This document shows, one piece after another, positions 6,494-15,825 of a stretch of DNA of 57,714 bases. Source of the stretch: Pirellulales bacterium (GTDB lineage: Bacteria > Planctomycetota > Planctomycetia > Pirellulales > Thermoguttaceae); NCBI GenBank assembly GCA_016931075.1, contig JAFGFF010000079.1:1-57714 (forward strand), given 5' to 3'. Below the pieces are notes generated by a model. It searched no databases, was not told where the DNA came from, and saw nothing but the letters and a program-made list of their open reading frames with translations. The stretch's first letter is position 1. Each line of letters begins with the position of its first letter. The translations under genes were made by a program, and so were the position numbers.

Positions 6494-7903
6494 ATGGTGA
6501 TTCAGAATCTTATCGCTTTTGCGATCGGGATGCTCATTCTCGGTCTTCTGTGCCTTTCGCCCGCCGCAGGTCAGGTCGCCACGGTCGGCGACGTGCCGTG
6601 TGCCAACGGACAAACCTATCGGCTGGTCTATCAGACGGTCTACGACCAACAGGAAGTGACCGCGTATCGGATCGTCAACGAGACGCAGTACGAGACTCGC
6701 ACGGTGACCACGTATCGGCCCGTCTGGGAGACGGAAATCCGCGAGCGCCGCTACACGGTTTGTCGTCCGGTCCAGGAGACCGGGTTCCGCGAGGAGCGTT
6801 ACATGGTCCAGCGGCCCGTCTGGGAAACCGACTTCCGCGAGGAGGCCTACGACCAGGTCCGCTACGTGACCGAGACGTCGCAGCGGGAAGAGCGTTACAC
6901 GGTCTGGAAGCAGGTCGTCGAGAACCAAGAGCGCGAGGAATGGTACACGGTCGCTCGACCCGTCCGTCAGACAGGCTGCCGCACGGAAACATACACGGTG
7001 ATGCAGCCGGTGACGACGTTCCGGACTCAGTACGTCGACCAAGGGCAATTCGTCGAACAGATGGTCCTCAAGCCGAGCTGGCCGCGGAACACGCTCCGCT
7101 GGCACTCGGGCACAACCATGATCGATCCGGCCACCGGCTTGGCCGTCACTCAGAGGCCGGGTCTGTATTGGACGCCCAACCAGTCGGGCCGATATGAAGT
7201 CCAACGGACCTGGCAGCCAAACCTCATCCCGCAGCAGGTACCGCAAACCACGTACGTCCCGCAGACCGTCGAGCGTCAGGTGCCCGTCGAGACGGTCACC
7301 TACCAACAGGAACGCGTTTGCCGCAAGGTCCCCGTGCAAGTCTGTCGGCTCGTGCCCGAGGAACATGTCCGTCAGATCCCCTGCACGGTGCTTAAACCGG
7401 TCACCGAACGGGTTGTCCGGAAGGTGCCCGTGCGGACGTGCCACATGGTGACCGAGGAACGTGTCCGGCAGATTCCGGTCACGACATACAAGACGATCAC
7501 CGAAGAGCGAGTCGAGCAGATTCCGGTTCGCGTGTGCCGCACCGAAGCGGTCCAACAGACAATCCAGGTTCCGTGCTGCGTCCAGAAGCGGATCCCGGTG
7601 ACCTACACCTGCTCGGTGCCTCGGACGGTCTGCTATCGCGTGCCGTTGGATGCGTGCGGTCAGCCGATCGTCGCGGCCCCGGCCGACACGTCGGGCGGCT
7701 GGGAATCCGACCGCTCACCCCAGCCGACTCGCGCTGCTCCAAAGCAGGACACCGCCGATGAGAAGCCGACCATGGGCCAGCCAAGGGAAGCTCAAAAGGT
7801 CCCCGTGATACCCCCGGCCAACAGTCAAGACTCGACCGACGCCCCCGCCGACTCGGGCCAGGACATCGATTCGAAGACGGAATCGGCCGATCCCACGGCG
7901 TAA
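6494..7903 (+). CDS. Secreted YTV-repeat protein (planctomycete wall-type)
   Basis: A 469-residue exported protein: an N-terminal hydrophobic signal of about 26 residues ends in SPAAGQ. The body is made of repeats. Residues about 45-185 repeat the pattern R-Y-x-V-x-R-P-V-x-x-T (YTVCRPV, YMVQRPV, YTVARPV). Residues about 250-395 repeat R-x-V-P-V-x-x-C/T with EERVRQIPV. This matches the YTV family known from planctomycetes, which has been linked to their proteinaceous cell wall; a structural surface role is therefore likely. Cysteines are concentrated in the second repeat block and could cross-link chains. The C-terminal 75 residues are a low-complexity Pro/Ser/Asp tail. GAGGAAG upstream of 6494 supports the start. 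Confidence 0.8.
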   Translation: MVIQNLIAFAIGMLILGLLCLSPAAGQVATVGDVPCANGQTYRLVYQTVYDQQEVTAYRIVNETQYETRTVTTYRPVWETEIRERRYTVCRPVQETGFREERYMVQRPVWETDFREEAYDQVRYVTETSQREERYTVWKQVVENQEREEWYTVARPVRQTGCRTETYTVMQPVTTFRTQYVDQGQFVEQMVLKPSWPRNTLRWHSGTTMIDPATGLAVTQRPGLYWTPNQSGRYEVQRTWQPNLIPQQVPQTTYVPQTVERQVPVETVTYQQERVCRKVPVQVCRLVPEEHVRQIPCTVLKPVTERVVRKVPVRTCHMVTEERVRQIPVTTYKTITEERVEQIPVRVCRTEAVQQTIQVPCCVQKRIPVTYTCSVPRTVCYRVPLDACGQPIVAAPADTSGGWESDRSPQPTRAAPKQDTADEKPTMGQPREAQKVPVIPPANSQDSTDAPADSGQDIDSKTESADPTA

Positions 7904-7919
7904 CAGTCTGCGAATGAGA

Positions 7920-7992
7920 GTGCCACTGCTGGCTTGTCCAGCAGTGTTTCCCCTACGCGGCATTTCACTGCTGGACAAGCCAGCAGTGGCAC
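7920..7992. repeat. REP-like double palindrome, CACTGCTGG/CTTGT type, copy 1
   Basis: Two perfect 27-nt inverted arms (7920-7946 and 7966-7992) are separated by 19 nt. Each arm is GTGC followed by an internal palindrome with a 9-bp stem CACTGCTGG and loop CTTGT. It starts 17 nt after the YTV stop codon. Near-identical copies lie at 10469-10549 and 48453-48534. Confidence 0.9.
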
Positions 7993-8035
7993 CCGAAAGC
8001 TGATATTATTAACCACTTCCGGGCCCCTTGCCCCC

Positions 8036-8062
8036 GCCCCCTCTCCGAGGAGGAGAGAGGGC
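8036..8062. terminator. CCCCTCTCC-type hairpin at the 3' end of the metalloprotease gene
   Basis: GCCCCCTCTCC (8036-8046) and GGAGAGAGGGC (8052-8062) pair with one mismatch. The hairpin is 20 nt beyond the stop of the minus-strand metalloprotease, between two convergent genes. It belongs with the hairpins at 17677-17711 and 33477-33512. Confidence 0.6.
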
Positions 8063-8081
8063 GGAAGAGATAGGGCAAGAT

Positions 8082-10028
8082 CTAGCGCCGCTTTCTGCGG
8101 AAGAACCAGAGTCCCATTGGGCCGATCAGCAGCCCGAGGAATCCCGGCTCGGGCACGGCGGCCATCGAGGCGTCGCCCAAACCGGTGACGGTAACGATGA
8201 GCATTTGGGGGTAGTAGGTGCCCATCAACTCGATGTTGGGATCGGACGCATAGATATCGCTAAATGCGCCGTTGATCGTATCGAACCAGAACGCGGCGAA
8301 TTGGTCCCCGATGTCGGGCGAATAGGCGAAATCAAGCTCCAGATCCCCGGCCAGCCAAGCGTCGCCGACGTCCAAGCAAGAGCTCAATCCGTCGGCCGTG
8401 GGCGTAACGACCAGGGTGGCGGTACTGGTGTGCACGAAAACGCCGTCGACGATTGCCGTGCCGTCGACTTCGAGGATGCCTCGGTTTTCGAAGGTCCCGC
8501 CGCCGATCGTGCCGAGGTTGCCGATATACATCTCGCCGCCGGAATTGAGCACGAATCCTTCGGTGAAGGTGGCCGTGCGTCCGGCGCCGATTTCGATGTA
8601 GCCGTCGTGGGAATCGGACAACGCCTTGTTGCAGCTAAAGTTGCCGCCGGTGACATAGAGTTGGCCGTTGCCATTGCCGTCCAGGTTGACGGCCACGTCG
8701 CTGTCGATCGTGAGATTCCCGCCGGAGACGGTGATCTTGCCCGTGCAGTTAATGCCGGCTTCGATATCGATGGTTCCGGCGCCGACGACCTCGCCGCCGC
8801 TGTAGATGTTCAGCGTGTCGACGTCGAGTAGGGAGCCGGGGTCCATGCGGACCTTGGAACCGTTATAGATGCTCAGGATATTGTCCACTTGGAACTCGCC
8901 GCTCGGATCGACCTCGACGGTGCCCACGTTCGAGCCGTCGCCCAGGTTGCAGCTTTGATCGGCACGAAGCTGATAGGCGCCGGTGTAGACGGTGGACCCT
9001 TCATTGACGTAGAAGTTGTTCACCGTCCGGTCCGCCGATAGAGTCGCGTTTCTGCTATGGCGAACCCAAGCGTCGCCGCCGCTTCCCGGCACTTGGTGCC
9101 CTTCCCAGCAGTCGGGATTGTTGAAGTTCGCGTTCGCGCTGCTGGAGTAGAAATCCTGCCGCCGCAGGTCGATGCCCGTATCGCTCCAATCGGACGCGGC
9201 CTGAATGGCGAAGATGTCGGTCGCACTGGGCAGATGACGTTGCCCGACGCTGGAGTAGGGATACATGAGCGACGTGGAAGCCAGGTGATACTTGTTGTCG
9301 CTGCTGTAACACTTGGCGGCCGTCGATCCGCCCCAGATCAGGTCGGAGTCGAAGTCGTAATCGCTGTCGAAGAGCACTTCCCACCAGGCGACGTTGCCGG
9401 TCATCCCGAGCCCGTGCCCCATCTCGTGCAGCAGGATGCTCAACAGGTCGTGGCCGGTTTGCGATTCGGTCGGTCCGGTCCCGTTGGCCGACCCCTTGTA
9501 GCTGACTTCGAGGAAGTTGTTCGGGCTTCCGTTGAAGAAATTCGCCTTCTGGGTCGCGTTCAGGTTGCGGTAGAGCGTCTGCGTCATGTTGAATTCGCTG
9601 TCGTCACCGGGCGTGGTGTCGAAGAACCAGGTCCGATCCGTGTCGACGCGAATGCGGCATTCGGTGGGCCGCCCGCCGCTGGTCCCCTGGTTGTTGTGGA
9701 CGGCCAGGGTGCCGCCGTCGAGGTTTTCGTAGTAAAAATTGACCTCAAGGGTCCACGAGTGTTCGAAGATGTCCTCGTAGTAGCCCTCGATGTAGTCCAT
9801 CATGGCAATGAGCTTCGACCCATCGGGATCGTACGCGGGGAACGCCGACGAACCGCTCTGGAAGTTCATTTGGATGTCCATGGCCGCCGCCTGGGGCAGC
9901 CCCAAACACAGGAACCCTGCAATCAGGGTCAAGGTGAACAGGGTCGCCGTCGTGGCGACGTGCCGTCCTCTCACCCAACGAGCCCGGCCGCCGAAGCGAC
10001 CACGTCGAACTCGTGTCGACTCTTTCAT
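8082..10028 (-). CDS. PEP-CTERM zinc metalloprotease, secreted
   Basis: The start is ATG at 10028 (Met-Lys-Glu-Ser), preceded by GAGGG and followed by an Arg-rich n-region and a hydrophobic signal ending near AAAMD; the frame is open further upstream but looks non-coding there. The 648-residue protein carries HEMGHGLGM at about residues 201-209, the extended HExxHxxGxxH-like zinc motif of metzincin-like proteases, although the last ligand is unclear. The C-terminal half is Gly/Asn-rich beta repeat (autotransporter or passenger-like). The end is [10 protein letters not shown] plus a hydrophobic helix and RRKRR, a PEP-CTERM sorting signal for exosortase/archaeosortase-type processing. It is expected outside the cell or anchored in the envelope. 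The exosortase is not in the window. Confidence 0.85.
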   Translation of the reverse strand: MKESTRVRRGRFGGRARWVRGRHVATTATLFTLTLIAGFLCLGLPQAAAMDIQMNFQSGSSAFPAYDPDGSKLIAMMDYIEGYYEDIFEHSWTLEVNFYYENLDGGTLAVHNNQGTSGGRPTECRIRVDTDRTWFFDTTPGDDSEFNMTQTLYRNLNATQKANFFNGSPNNFLEVSYKGSANGTGPTESQTGHDLLSILLHEMGHGLGMTGNVAWWEVLFDSDYDFDSDLIWGGSTAAKCYSSDNKYHLASTSLMYPYSSVGQRHLPSATDIFAIQAASDWSDTGIDLRRQDFYSSSANANFNNPDCWEGHQVPGSGGDAWVRHSRNATLSADRTVNNFYVNEGSTVYTGAYQLRADQSCNLGDGSNVGTVEVDPSGEFQVDNILSIYNGSKVRMDPGSLLDVDTLNIYSGGEVVGAGTIDIEAGINCTGKITVSGGNLTIDSDVAVNLDGNGNGQLYVTGGNFSCNKALSDSHDGYIEIGAGRTATFTEGFVLNSGGEMYIGNLGTIGGGTFENRGILEVDGTAIVDGVFVHTSTATLVVTPTADGLSSCLDVGDAWLAGDLELDFAYSPDIGDQFAAFWFDTINGAFSDIYASDPNIELMGTYYPQMLIVTVTGLGDASMAAVPEPGFLGLLIGPMGLWFFRRKRR

Positions 10029-10468
10029 GACAATAACCCTCAGATAGACCGAGAGCGCCCGGCAAGAAGATTCTGAACGCATTGACCTATTGCGTCTCGG
10101 ATGAACAGCAGACGAACAACGGGCCCCGAATTCGGGCATTCCCCGTTGGTTCAACCGTTCAACGGCAGTGCAATCGTCAATGAAAGTGTTGGTCGCGGGG
10201 CTGGCGTGAATCGCCGTGTTGTGCGCGGCCCAACGGGATCTTGTCCGTTTGCTCCCAAGAACCCTTTCCATGGGCGCCGTCCAGATCGCCCATCCACGCC
10301 TCTTCTGGCCGTTCCTGTCGGTTCTTCCCGCGAAGCCCTCCTTTCATGCTCCCAAGAGGTCCATCGAAAAGCAGTTCACCCGTCGCTCCTCGACCGTTCC
10401 GCCGCGCTGACGAAGGGGCCACCTCCTTTCCCGCAAGTGCGGAACGTTCCGCCACCAACTCGATTCCG

Positions 10469-10549
10469 GGGTGCCACTGCTGGCTTGTCCAGCAGTGTTC
10501 TTGCTGAAAAATCCCGTTCACACTGCTGGACAAGCCAGCAGTGGCACCC
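10469..10549. repeat. REP-like double palindrome, CACTGCTGG/CTTGT type, copy 2
   Basis: Two inverted arms of about 29 nt, each beginning or ending with GGGTGCC and containing the CACTGCTGG stem and CTTGT loop, surround a spacer of about 22 nt unrelated to that of copy 1. This copy lies in a gene-free region rather than at a gene end. Confidence 0.9.
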
Positions 10550-11653
10550 TATCCCAAGCGCACTCTCAGCGCCGAAGCTCGGAATCGTCCGAAGCAAGCG
10601 CGCGGACCGAGCGCCGAAGAAACTCGCAACGTTCAGATCGTTAGCCGATCCGTAATAGATACTCCTATGGGATCTCCGAGCGGAGACCTGCGATATTGCC
10701 GTGCAATCGTTCCAGCAACTCAGGCCGCATCGTAGCCAATTTGAAACTTTTTGCCAACCGGAGTCCGGAGATAATTCCAAGGATTTTCATGGCAATCCGC
10801 TCGCGACGTTCGTCAGGACCCGATCGACTCCGAATCTTGTGCCAAGTCAACTGGGCCGACATTGCGGATGGCGTGCCTTGGAGAAAGCTGTCAAACCGGC
10901 CGCCAGGATTTCCGAAAAGAACCGTTCATCGCCTAAGCACCTCCCAAGGCGTGCCTTAGGACAAGAGGACCTTGTCCCTGTTGCACACCTCCGGGGAGAA
11001 CGGCTCCACAAGGGCGGGGAGAGTATTCGGATTACGGGAATCCACCGCGCGTGTCGGCCTTGCCTTGGTTAGCGTACTGCAAAACGGCCGGCACGCAATG
11101 CGGGCATCTCCAAACCGGTCCCGGCGCTCATGCGGCAGCCCGCAGAATCGTGGCCTACCTCGGACCCCTTGTCTGAGTTGTCCTTGCATTTTCAACATGC
11201 GAAAGGAATCCATAGGGTTCCGCAGAGCCAACGTTTGAGCGGGCACCATAGGCTAAAAACGGAAACCAGGATTTTATCGCTCCGCAACACCAGCCGTCTT
11301 CGCGGCAAAGTGTATCGACGGCATCTATTATTTCCCTTCCCCGGACACGGAACCGATCCACCCGAGACGGGAGGACTCCGTGGAACACACTTCAAAACGC
11401 TCTCTTTTCACCGGCCGCGTCGGAGGTTAGAATGAAAGCAGCATCAGTGGCGACGCAACCCGCCGTCACGGCATTTTCGTCGGCCGCGTTCTACGGCCGG
11501 ATAGGGTTGCTTTCGCACCGAGTACGCTTCTCGTTGAACGACAGTTCGAGCAACCGTTGCCCATTTCCGCCGCGTCGGGTCGTGCGCGGACGTTCCGCCG
11601 AAGGCTCGCCGGATTGCAGTAGACAGGTACCGTAGCGTTTCATACGCTACACG

Positions 11654-11699
11654 GGGTCAGGAGTCTCGCTCGGCTCGTGCCGGCGACGATTCCTGACCC
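11654..11699 (+). repeat. Long hairpin bounded by GGGTCAGGA / TCCTGACCC
   Basis: The outer arms GGGTCAGGA (11654-11662) and TCCTGACCC (11691-11699) pair perfectly. Inside, CGGC-TCGT-GCCG (11671-11682) forms a second stem. A T-rich TTGTTTGTT follows, so it resembles a terminator, yet no plus-strand gene lies upstream. A small GTAGCG/CGCTAC hairpin (11632-11650) precedes it. Confidence 0.55.
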
Positions 11700-11754
11700 T
11701 TGTTTGTTCGTACCCGGTGGGATAGCACATCATTGACAAGCGATCCGGCAGCCC

Positions 11755-12255
11755 ATGACTCCCTTCGAACAAGAGCGACACAAGCCTCCAGCCCGGCTGA
11801 CCCGCCCACGCGAACTGGTCGTGGCCTGTCCGCCAATGCGCAGCAACGTGAATCTTTCGCGAATCGCCCGGGCGGCCGGCTGCGGCGGGATCACCCGGCT
11901 GATTTGCTGCGGCACGGCGAAGCTGATCGACAAGATCGCCCGGGACAGCCCCGACTCGCTGGCCGTCGAAGTCCACCGAACCCTTCCGCCCGTGCTGAAA
12001 CGCCTGAAGGTCGAAGGATTCACCCTGGTCGGCCTGGAGCAGACGACCGATTCGGTCCCCCTGCCCACGTTCGCCTTCCCCCGGAAGACGGTCCTGGTCG
12101 TCGGCAACGAGCGGCTGGGTATCGAGCCGGACGTCCTGGCCATGCTGGACCAGGTCGTCGAGATCCCGGTCTACGGCCTGCCCTACAGCCACAACGCGGC
12201 CACCGCCGCCGCGATCGCCCTGTACGAATACTGCCGGCAGTATCCCGAGGGCTAG
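11755..12255 (+). CDS. SpoU/TrmH-family RNA 2'-O-methyltransferase
   Basis: A 166-residue single-domain protein with the three SPOUT-knot motifs: an N-terminal Asn-x-Asn...Arg-x-Ala stretch (NVNLSRIARAAG), the middle VLVVGNERLGI, and the C-terminal IPVYGLPYSHNAATAAAIALYEY that forms the trefoil knot binding S-adenosylmethionine. Proteins of this family methylate a ribose 2'-OH in tRNA or rRNA. It is shorter than rRNA enzymes with an added substrate domain, so the RNA target cannot be told. The start at 11755 has no strong ribosome site. It stands upstream of a tRNA-Gly on the same strand. Confidence 0.85.
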   Translation: MTPFEQERHKPPARLTRPRELVVACPPMRSNVNLSRIARAAGCGGITRLICCGTAKLIDKIARDSPDSLAVEVHRTLPPVLKRLKVEGFTLVGLEQTTDSVPLPTFAFPRKTVLVVGNERLGIEPDVLAMLDQVVEIPVYGLPYSHNAATAAAIALYEYCRQYPEG

Positions 12256-12300
12256 GCCCAGCTCAACCGCTTGGCCATCCTTCCCCCTTCCGCCCCCACC

Positions 12301-12329
12301 TTGGCCTCCGGTCGTCCCCACGGTAAAAT
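12301..12329 (+). promoter_or_regulatory. Candidate promoter of tRNA-Gly
   Basis: TTGGCC (12301-12306), a 17-nt spacer and TAAAAT (12324-12329) lie about 57 nt before the mature tRNA end. The minus-10 box fits well; the minus-35 box is weak. Confidence 0.4.
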
Positions 12330-12385
12330 GAACCTCCGACGGCCGTGCGGTATCACATAAGAACCGGCAGCAGGTCGCAATACTT

Positions 12386-12459
<74 letters not shown>

Positions 12460-12735
12460 CGAAGAAGGCCGTTGGCAGACGTTGCCAGCGGCCTAATTTT
12501 GTTATCTGGAGCAAGACTTGCGGCGAGCGAGTTGTCTCGATTCGCTGTCTTGAGACGAAGAGTTATTCCGGCAGTGGCGGACAGGATTGGTAACGTCCGG
12601 AATCAAGCACGCGTCGAAGGGCAGCGAGTCTCCATAAGGTGTTGGAGACGTGCGCCAGAATTCCGGGTTCCGATATCGAGTGGGATACCGCGCCTTCGTT
12701 GTCTCAGCGCTACAAAACTACCTTTGCCCTTCGGA

Positions 12736-13371
12736 CTACGCCGCGTCGAGCAGCGCGAGAATGGCCTCACGAATCCGTTTGGGGAGGTCGGGCCAGGCTT
12801 CGGTGACGCGAACCAGGTCCAGGTCGATCCCGTTCGGATCGACGATCCGGTCGTCCCACGAGCACATCGCCAGCGTGGCGAACTCGTCGGTCTGGGTGAC
12901 GCGAGGTAGGTCGAATCGGGCCAGGTCCCGTTCGAGGGTCGACCGGTGGCCGGGTGGAGCCCCGGGAGAAAGGTCGCCGCCCAGAAGCGGCTTGGGGCTG
13001 GGCATGCCGATGTTTGGGGGCGGCTGGTCGGGTGATTCGCGAAGCCCGACCGTCGGGCGGCGAGCCTCGGTGTCGATCAGATCGAGCTCGTCCAGCGAAA
13101 CATGCGCGCCGTCGGCGCTACGAAGTTTGATGGTTGTCGGCCGGCCCCCGCCGCTCTCGTGCAGCAGGAGCACCTCGGGATGTGCCTGACCGAGTCGTCC
13201 ACCGCCGGAGCGCCGGGCCAACTCGCCTACAGTCGTCGAGCCGTCGGCCGTGACGACGCGCCACGAGCCAGGCTGGCCGGATGTCGGCGGACGACGACCG
13301 GCCGGCATCGCCTCGCGCGGCGACTCCAACTGCCGCAGCAGCTCGTCGGGCTCCGTCTTGGACGACGACAT
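12736..13371 (-). CDS. Uncharacterised protein, 211 aa
   Basis: I do not recognise a family. ATG at 13371 is preferred because AGGGA lies 8 nt upstream; ATG at 13377 would place that site only 2-3 nt away. The protein begins with a polar segment, then about 60 residues with a small beta-like domain (WRVVTADGS ... TIKLRSADG), a Pro-rich linker, and a C-terminal part ending in WPDLPKRIREAILALL. No signal peptide or membrane helix is seen. It lies on the same strand as the next unknown gene, but 127 nt separate them. Confidence 0.55.
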   Translation of the reverse strand: MSSSKTEPDELLRQLESPREAMPAGRRPPTSGQPGSWRVVTADGSTTVGELARRSGGGRLGQAHPEVLLLHESGGGRPTTIKLRSADGAHVSLDELDLIDTEARRPTVGLRESPDQPPPNIGMPSPKPLLGGDLSPGAPPGHRSTLERDLARFDLPRVTQTDEFATLAMCSWDDRIVDPNGIDLDLVRVTEAWPDLPKRIREAILALLDAA

Positions 13372-13498
13372 CGTCATGGTCCCTGGTGCATGGAAGGTCC
13401 CCCCAACAACGCGCGGCCAGCGCTGCGCGAGACGGCCCCGGTTGCTGAACCGAGTGGGCCGTCAGGCCGCGGCGCTGGTATTTCGGCGGGTGGGAGAA

Positions 13499-13831
13499 CT
13501 AGGCCGCCTCGGAAGGAGCCTTCATCTCGGACCACGAACGCTTGTACTGCAGGGCTTCCAGCAGTTCGTTGAGCGTCAGGGTCTTGTTCTCCAACTCCAG
13601 CGGGATTTCCATGCCCGGGTCACAGACCAGATCCACCGTCCCATCGTCGCCGACCAACTCGTCGAACTGACGAAGCAGCCCGTCCTGGACGGCCTGGCGA
13701 ACGAGGTGACCGCGGGTGGCCGAGACATCGCCGGCCCGATCGCCCAGGCTGTCGGCCGCGCGTTTGGCCAGCGCGGGCAGATACTCGCTGGGGATCTCGA
13801 TCATCTTCGGAACGTACACCTTGACTTGCAT
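13499..13831 (-). CDS. Uncharacterised small protein, 110 aa
   Basis: The start is ATG at 13831, with GGAG 7 nt upstream; the frame is open further 5' but without coding character. The product begins MQVKVYVPKMIEIPSEY and continues with a helical, acidic body ending in KAPSEAA. It is soluble, with no signal or metal motif. I see no family match. It lies upstream of the other unknown gene on the same strand, so the two might be cotranscribed. Confidence 0.55.
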   Translation of the reverse strand: MQVKVYVPKMIEIPSEYLPALAKRAADSLGDRAGDVSATRGHLVRQAVQDGLLRQFDELVGDDGTVDLVCDPGMEIPLELENKTLTLNELLEALQYKRSWSEMKAPSEAA

Positions 13832-14200
13832 CGTGTCACTCCAAATGCCTAAAACTCGTGGCCCTACCCCTGTCCAATCGCGCAGCCTCCCGGCCACACC
13901 GGACAGGTGCACGCGTGCAATCTCTCCTATCGGCAGGCCGGCTGTAGTGGTTGCATCGTTTTTCCTCGATTTGCCGAACGTGCCGTGCATGCCGGCCAAG
14001 CGCGTCCTGAGTGGTGAAGCTGGGCAATATGCGAAGTGTGTGCAACTTCCGGGCATTTACTGGACCGTTTAGGTGGCATGAGAGCACTTTTCCCACGTCG
14101 TCGCTGTCACCCACAGGCGGATGAGTGCGACCGTCTTTTTAGGATCCCGGGACGTCCGGCAGGAATATCGATTTGCCTGGTCGAGGGCGAGTCCGGTATC
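13832..14200. other. Intergenic region, nothing recognised
   Basis: No gene, hairpin with a T-tract or repeat family is seen between the small protein start and the histidine kinase stop. Confidence 0.5.
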
Positions 14201-15697
14201 TCACCCCATTTTCACTCCCGCCTCGTCTCTCAACGTGTCATTGGCGGGGAGACAAGTGTGTGAGGGCTTCGGGGCAAGGGTGAAGCAGAATGTCGAGCCA
14301 TGGCCGCGGCCGGGCGATTCGACCCAGACGTGTCCGCCGTGTACCTCGACGATGCGTCGGACCAGGGTAAGACCGATACCCGAACCCTCGGCTTTTGGAT
14401 CCAATTGGTCGAATAGGCCGAAGATGCGCTCATTGTAGCATGGGTCAATCCCAATCCCGTTGTCACGGACGTAATATTCGGACCGGTCGCCGTCGTGGCG
14501 AGTCCCAAGTTCGATCCGAGGGTTGGGCTGAGCGCCCATATACTTCACCGCGTTGTCGATCAGATTCTGCAGGACTTCGCGGAGCCGGATCCGATCGCCG
14601 AAGACGACCGGCAGGTCGGGAGCGATCTCGACAACAACGCCAGCCTCGCGGATCTGTCCGCCGACCAGTTCAATCGCCTCCTGGGCCAGTTCCTGCAACG
14701 GGACGTCCTCCGACGGATTGACCAGCCGGCCGATTCGAGACAGCTCGAGCAAGTCGGCAAGCAATTCATTCATACTGTCGGCGGCGCCGGAGATGCGGTC
14801 AAGATCGTCTTCCACCTGCGAAGGGTCTCCTTTAACCAAGTCTTCCTGCAACATGCCGACATAGCCCTTGATCGTGATCAGCGGGCTTTTCAGGTCGTGA
14901 GAGACCGTGTAGGCGAATCGCTCCAACTCGGCGTTTTGGGTCTCCAGCTTGCCAATCAGTTTTTCGCGTTCCCGCTCGACCTGCTGTCGCCGGATCATTT
15001 CGGAGGCCAACGCCTCGTTGGCGGCGTGGGTCTCACGCAAGGCCGTGGAGCGGCGGCGTTCAAACGACCGGAATGCCAGCCCAGCCGCGCCCCAAATCAA
15101 GACCGCCACGACGATCAGCCCCCATTGCGTCCATTGGAAACGACGCAGATCGGCGGCTATCATGTCCTGGATCTGAGCATCGACGTCGCCGATCTTGTCG
15201 AGAAGGGTAAGAAACAGGGTATCATAACGCTCATCGAGACGGCGGCCCGCGGCAATGTCTTCTCGAGCCGCCAACCTGGCTTCAGCAGACCGGCGCAAGG
15301 CGGCGATCGTTTTTCTAACATCCTGCATTTCTTCCCGCATTCGGGCGTTTGGGAGACGGACACAGACTCCGTCGGGCGTCTCGCCGCCTTCGAGCATGGC
15401 CACGGCGTATGCGTCAGCATCGTCAAACAGCGACCAGATTGTTTCGGGTTTCACATTCGGATCGCCGCCCACGGCTTCTTCGACCCAGAGTTGAGCCGTC
15501 GCGACCCGAATCCGCACTTCCTTCACCGCATCGACCAGCGGCGCGTGCGTGGCGGCGATCCGGTCGCCCGTGCGGAAACCGTAGACGACCATGCCGATCG
15601 TGGTCAGGCCAAGAAACGCGATCAGTAGATGCATCCGCCAAGGCATGCCCGTCAGCCACTCGTGGCGCGGGCTAGCATCGTCGCGCTCGGTGCTCAT
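14201..15697 (-). CDS. Membrane sensor histidine kinase
   Basis: A 498-residue kinase of a two-component system. A hydrophobic segment at about 22-42 and another at about 192-210 enclose a helical periplasmic sensor domain of about 145 residues, of the four-helix or CHASE3 kind. Then come a coiled segment, the phospho-acceptor box FAYTVSHDLKSP with His near 267, the N box LQNLIDNAVKY (Asn near 382), and the ATP-lid motifs DNGIGID (412-418) and GSGIGLTL (438-445). All catalytic boxes are intact. No response regulator gene is adjacent, so it is an orphan and its partner is unknown. The HAMP domain is not obvious. Confidence 0.93.
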   Translation of the reverse strand: MSTERDDASPRHEWLTGMPWRMHLLIAFLGLTTIGMVVYGFRTGDRIAATHAPLVDAVKEVRIRVATAQLWVEEAVGGDPNVKPETIWSLFDDADAYAVAMLEGGETPDGVCVRLPNARMREEMQDVRKTIAALRRSAEARLAAREDIAAGRRLDERYDTLFLTLLDKIGDVDAQIQDMIAADLRRFQWTQWGLIVVAVLIWGAAGLAFRSFERRRSTALRETHAANEALASEMIRRQQVEREREKLIGKLETQNAELERFAYTVSHDLKSPLITIKGYVGMLQEDLVKGDPSQVEDDLDRISGAADSMNELLADLLELSRIGRLVNPSEDVPLQELAQEAIELVGGQIREAGVVVEIAPDLPVVFGDRIRLREVLQNLIDNAVKYMGAQPNPRIELGTRHDGDRSEYYVRDNGIGIDPCYNERIFGLFDQLDPKAEGSGIGLTLVRRIVEVHGGHVWVESPGRGHGSTFCFTLAPKPSHTCLPANDTLRDEAGVKMG

Positions 15698-15825
15698 GAA
15701 CGTTGCCCCTTATCCTTGCGCGCGTTCCCCCGGGAACTCGCGGTATCCAACGGATCTTTCAACCCTCTAACCGCTCAGTATACTTGCCCCACCGAATCGG
15801 GCTAGCCCCCAAGAGGGGAGGGGAG

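Larger units (their letters stand above)
10029..11754. other. 1.7-kb region without a recognisable gene
   Basis: Short frames exist on both strands, but none has a ribosome site, a family motif or planctomycete-like composition, and several run through the repeat at 10469-10549. Items seen are a 14-bp palindrome GCGGAACGTTCCGC (10439-10452), the REP-like element, and a complex hairpin at 11654-11699. It could contain promoters for the metalloprotease and SpoU genes, a small RNA, or decayed sequence. Confidence 0.6.

Noticed and set aside
6488-7555. Minus-strand open frame of 355 codons
   Set aside because: Antisense of the YTV-repeat gene; its repetitive protein reflects the sense repeats.
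9057-10076. Plus-strand open frame of 339 codons
   Set aside because: Antisense of the metalloprotease gene.
10701-11238. Several short frames (60-120 codons) in the gene-free gap
   Set aside because: No ribosome sites, motifs or coherent composition; some overlap repeat DNA.
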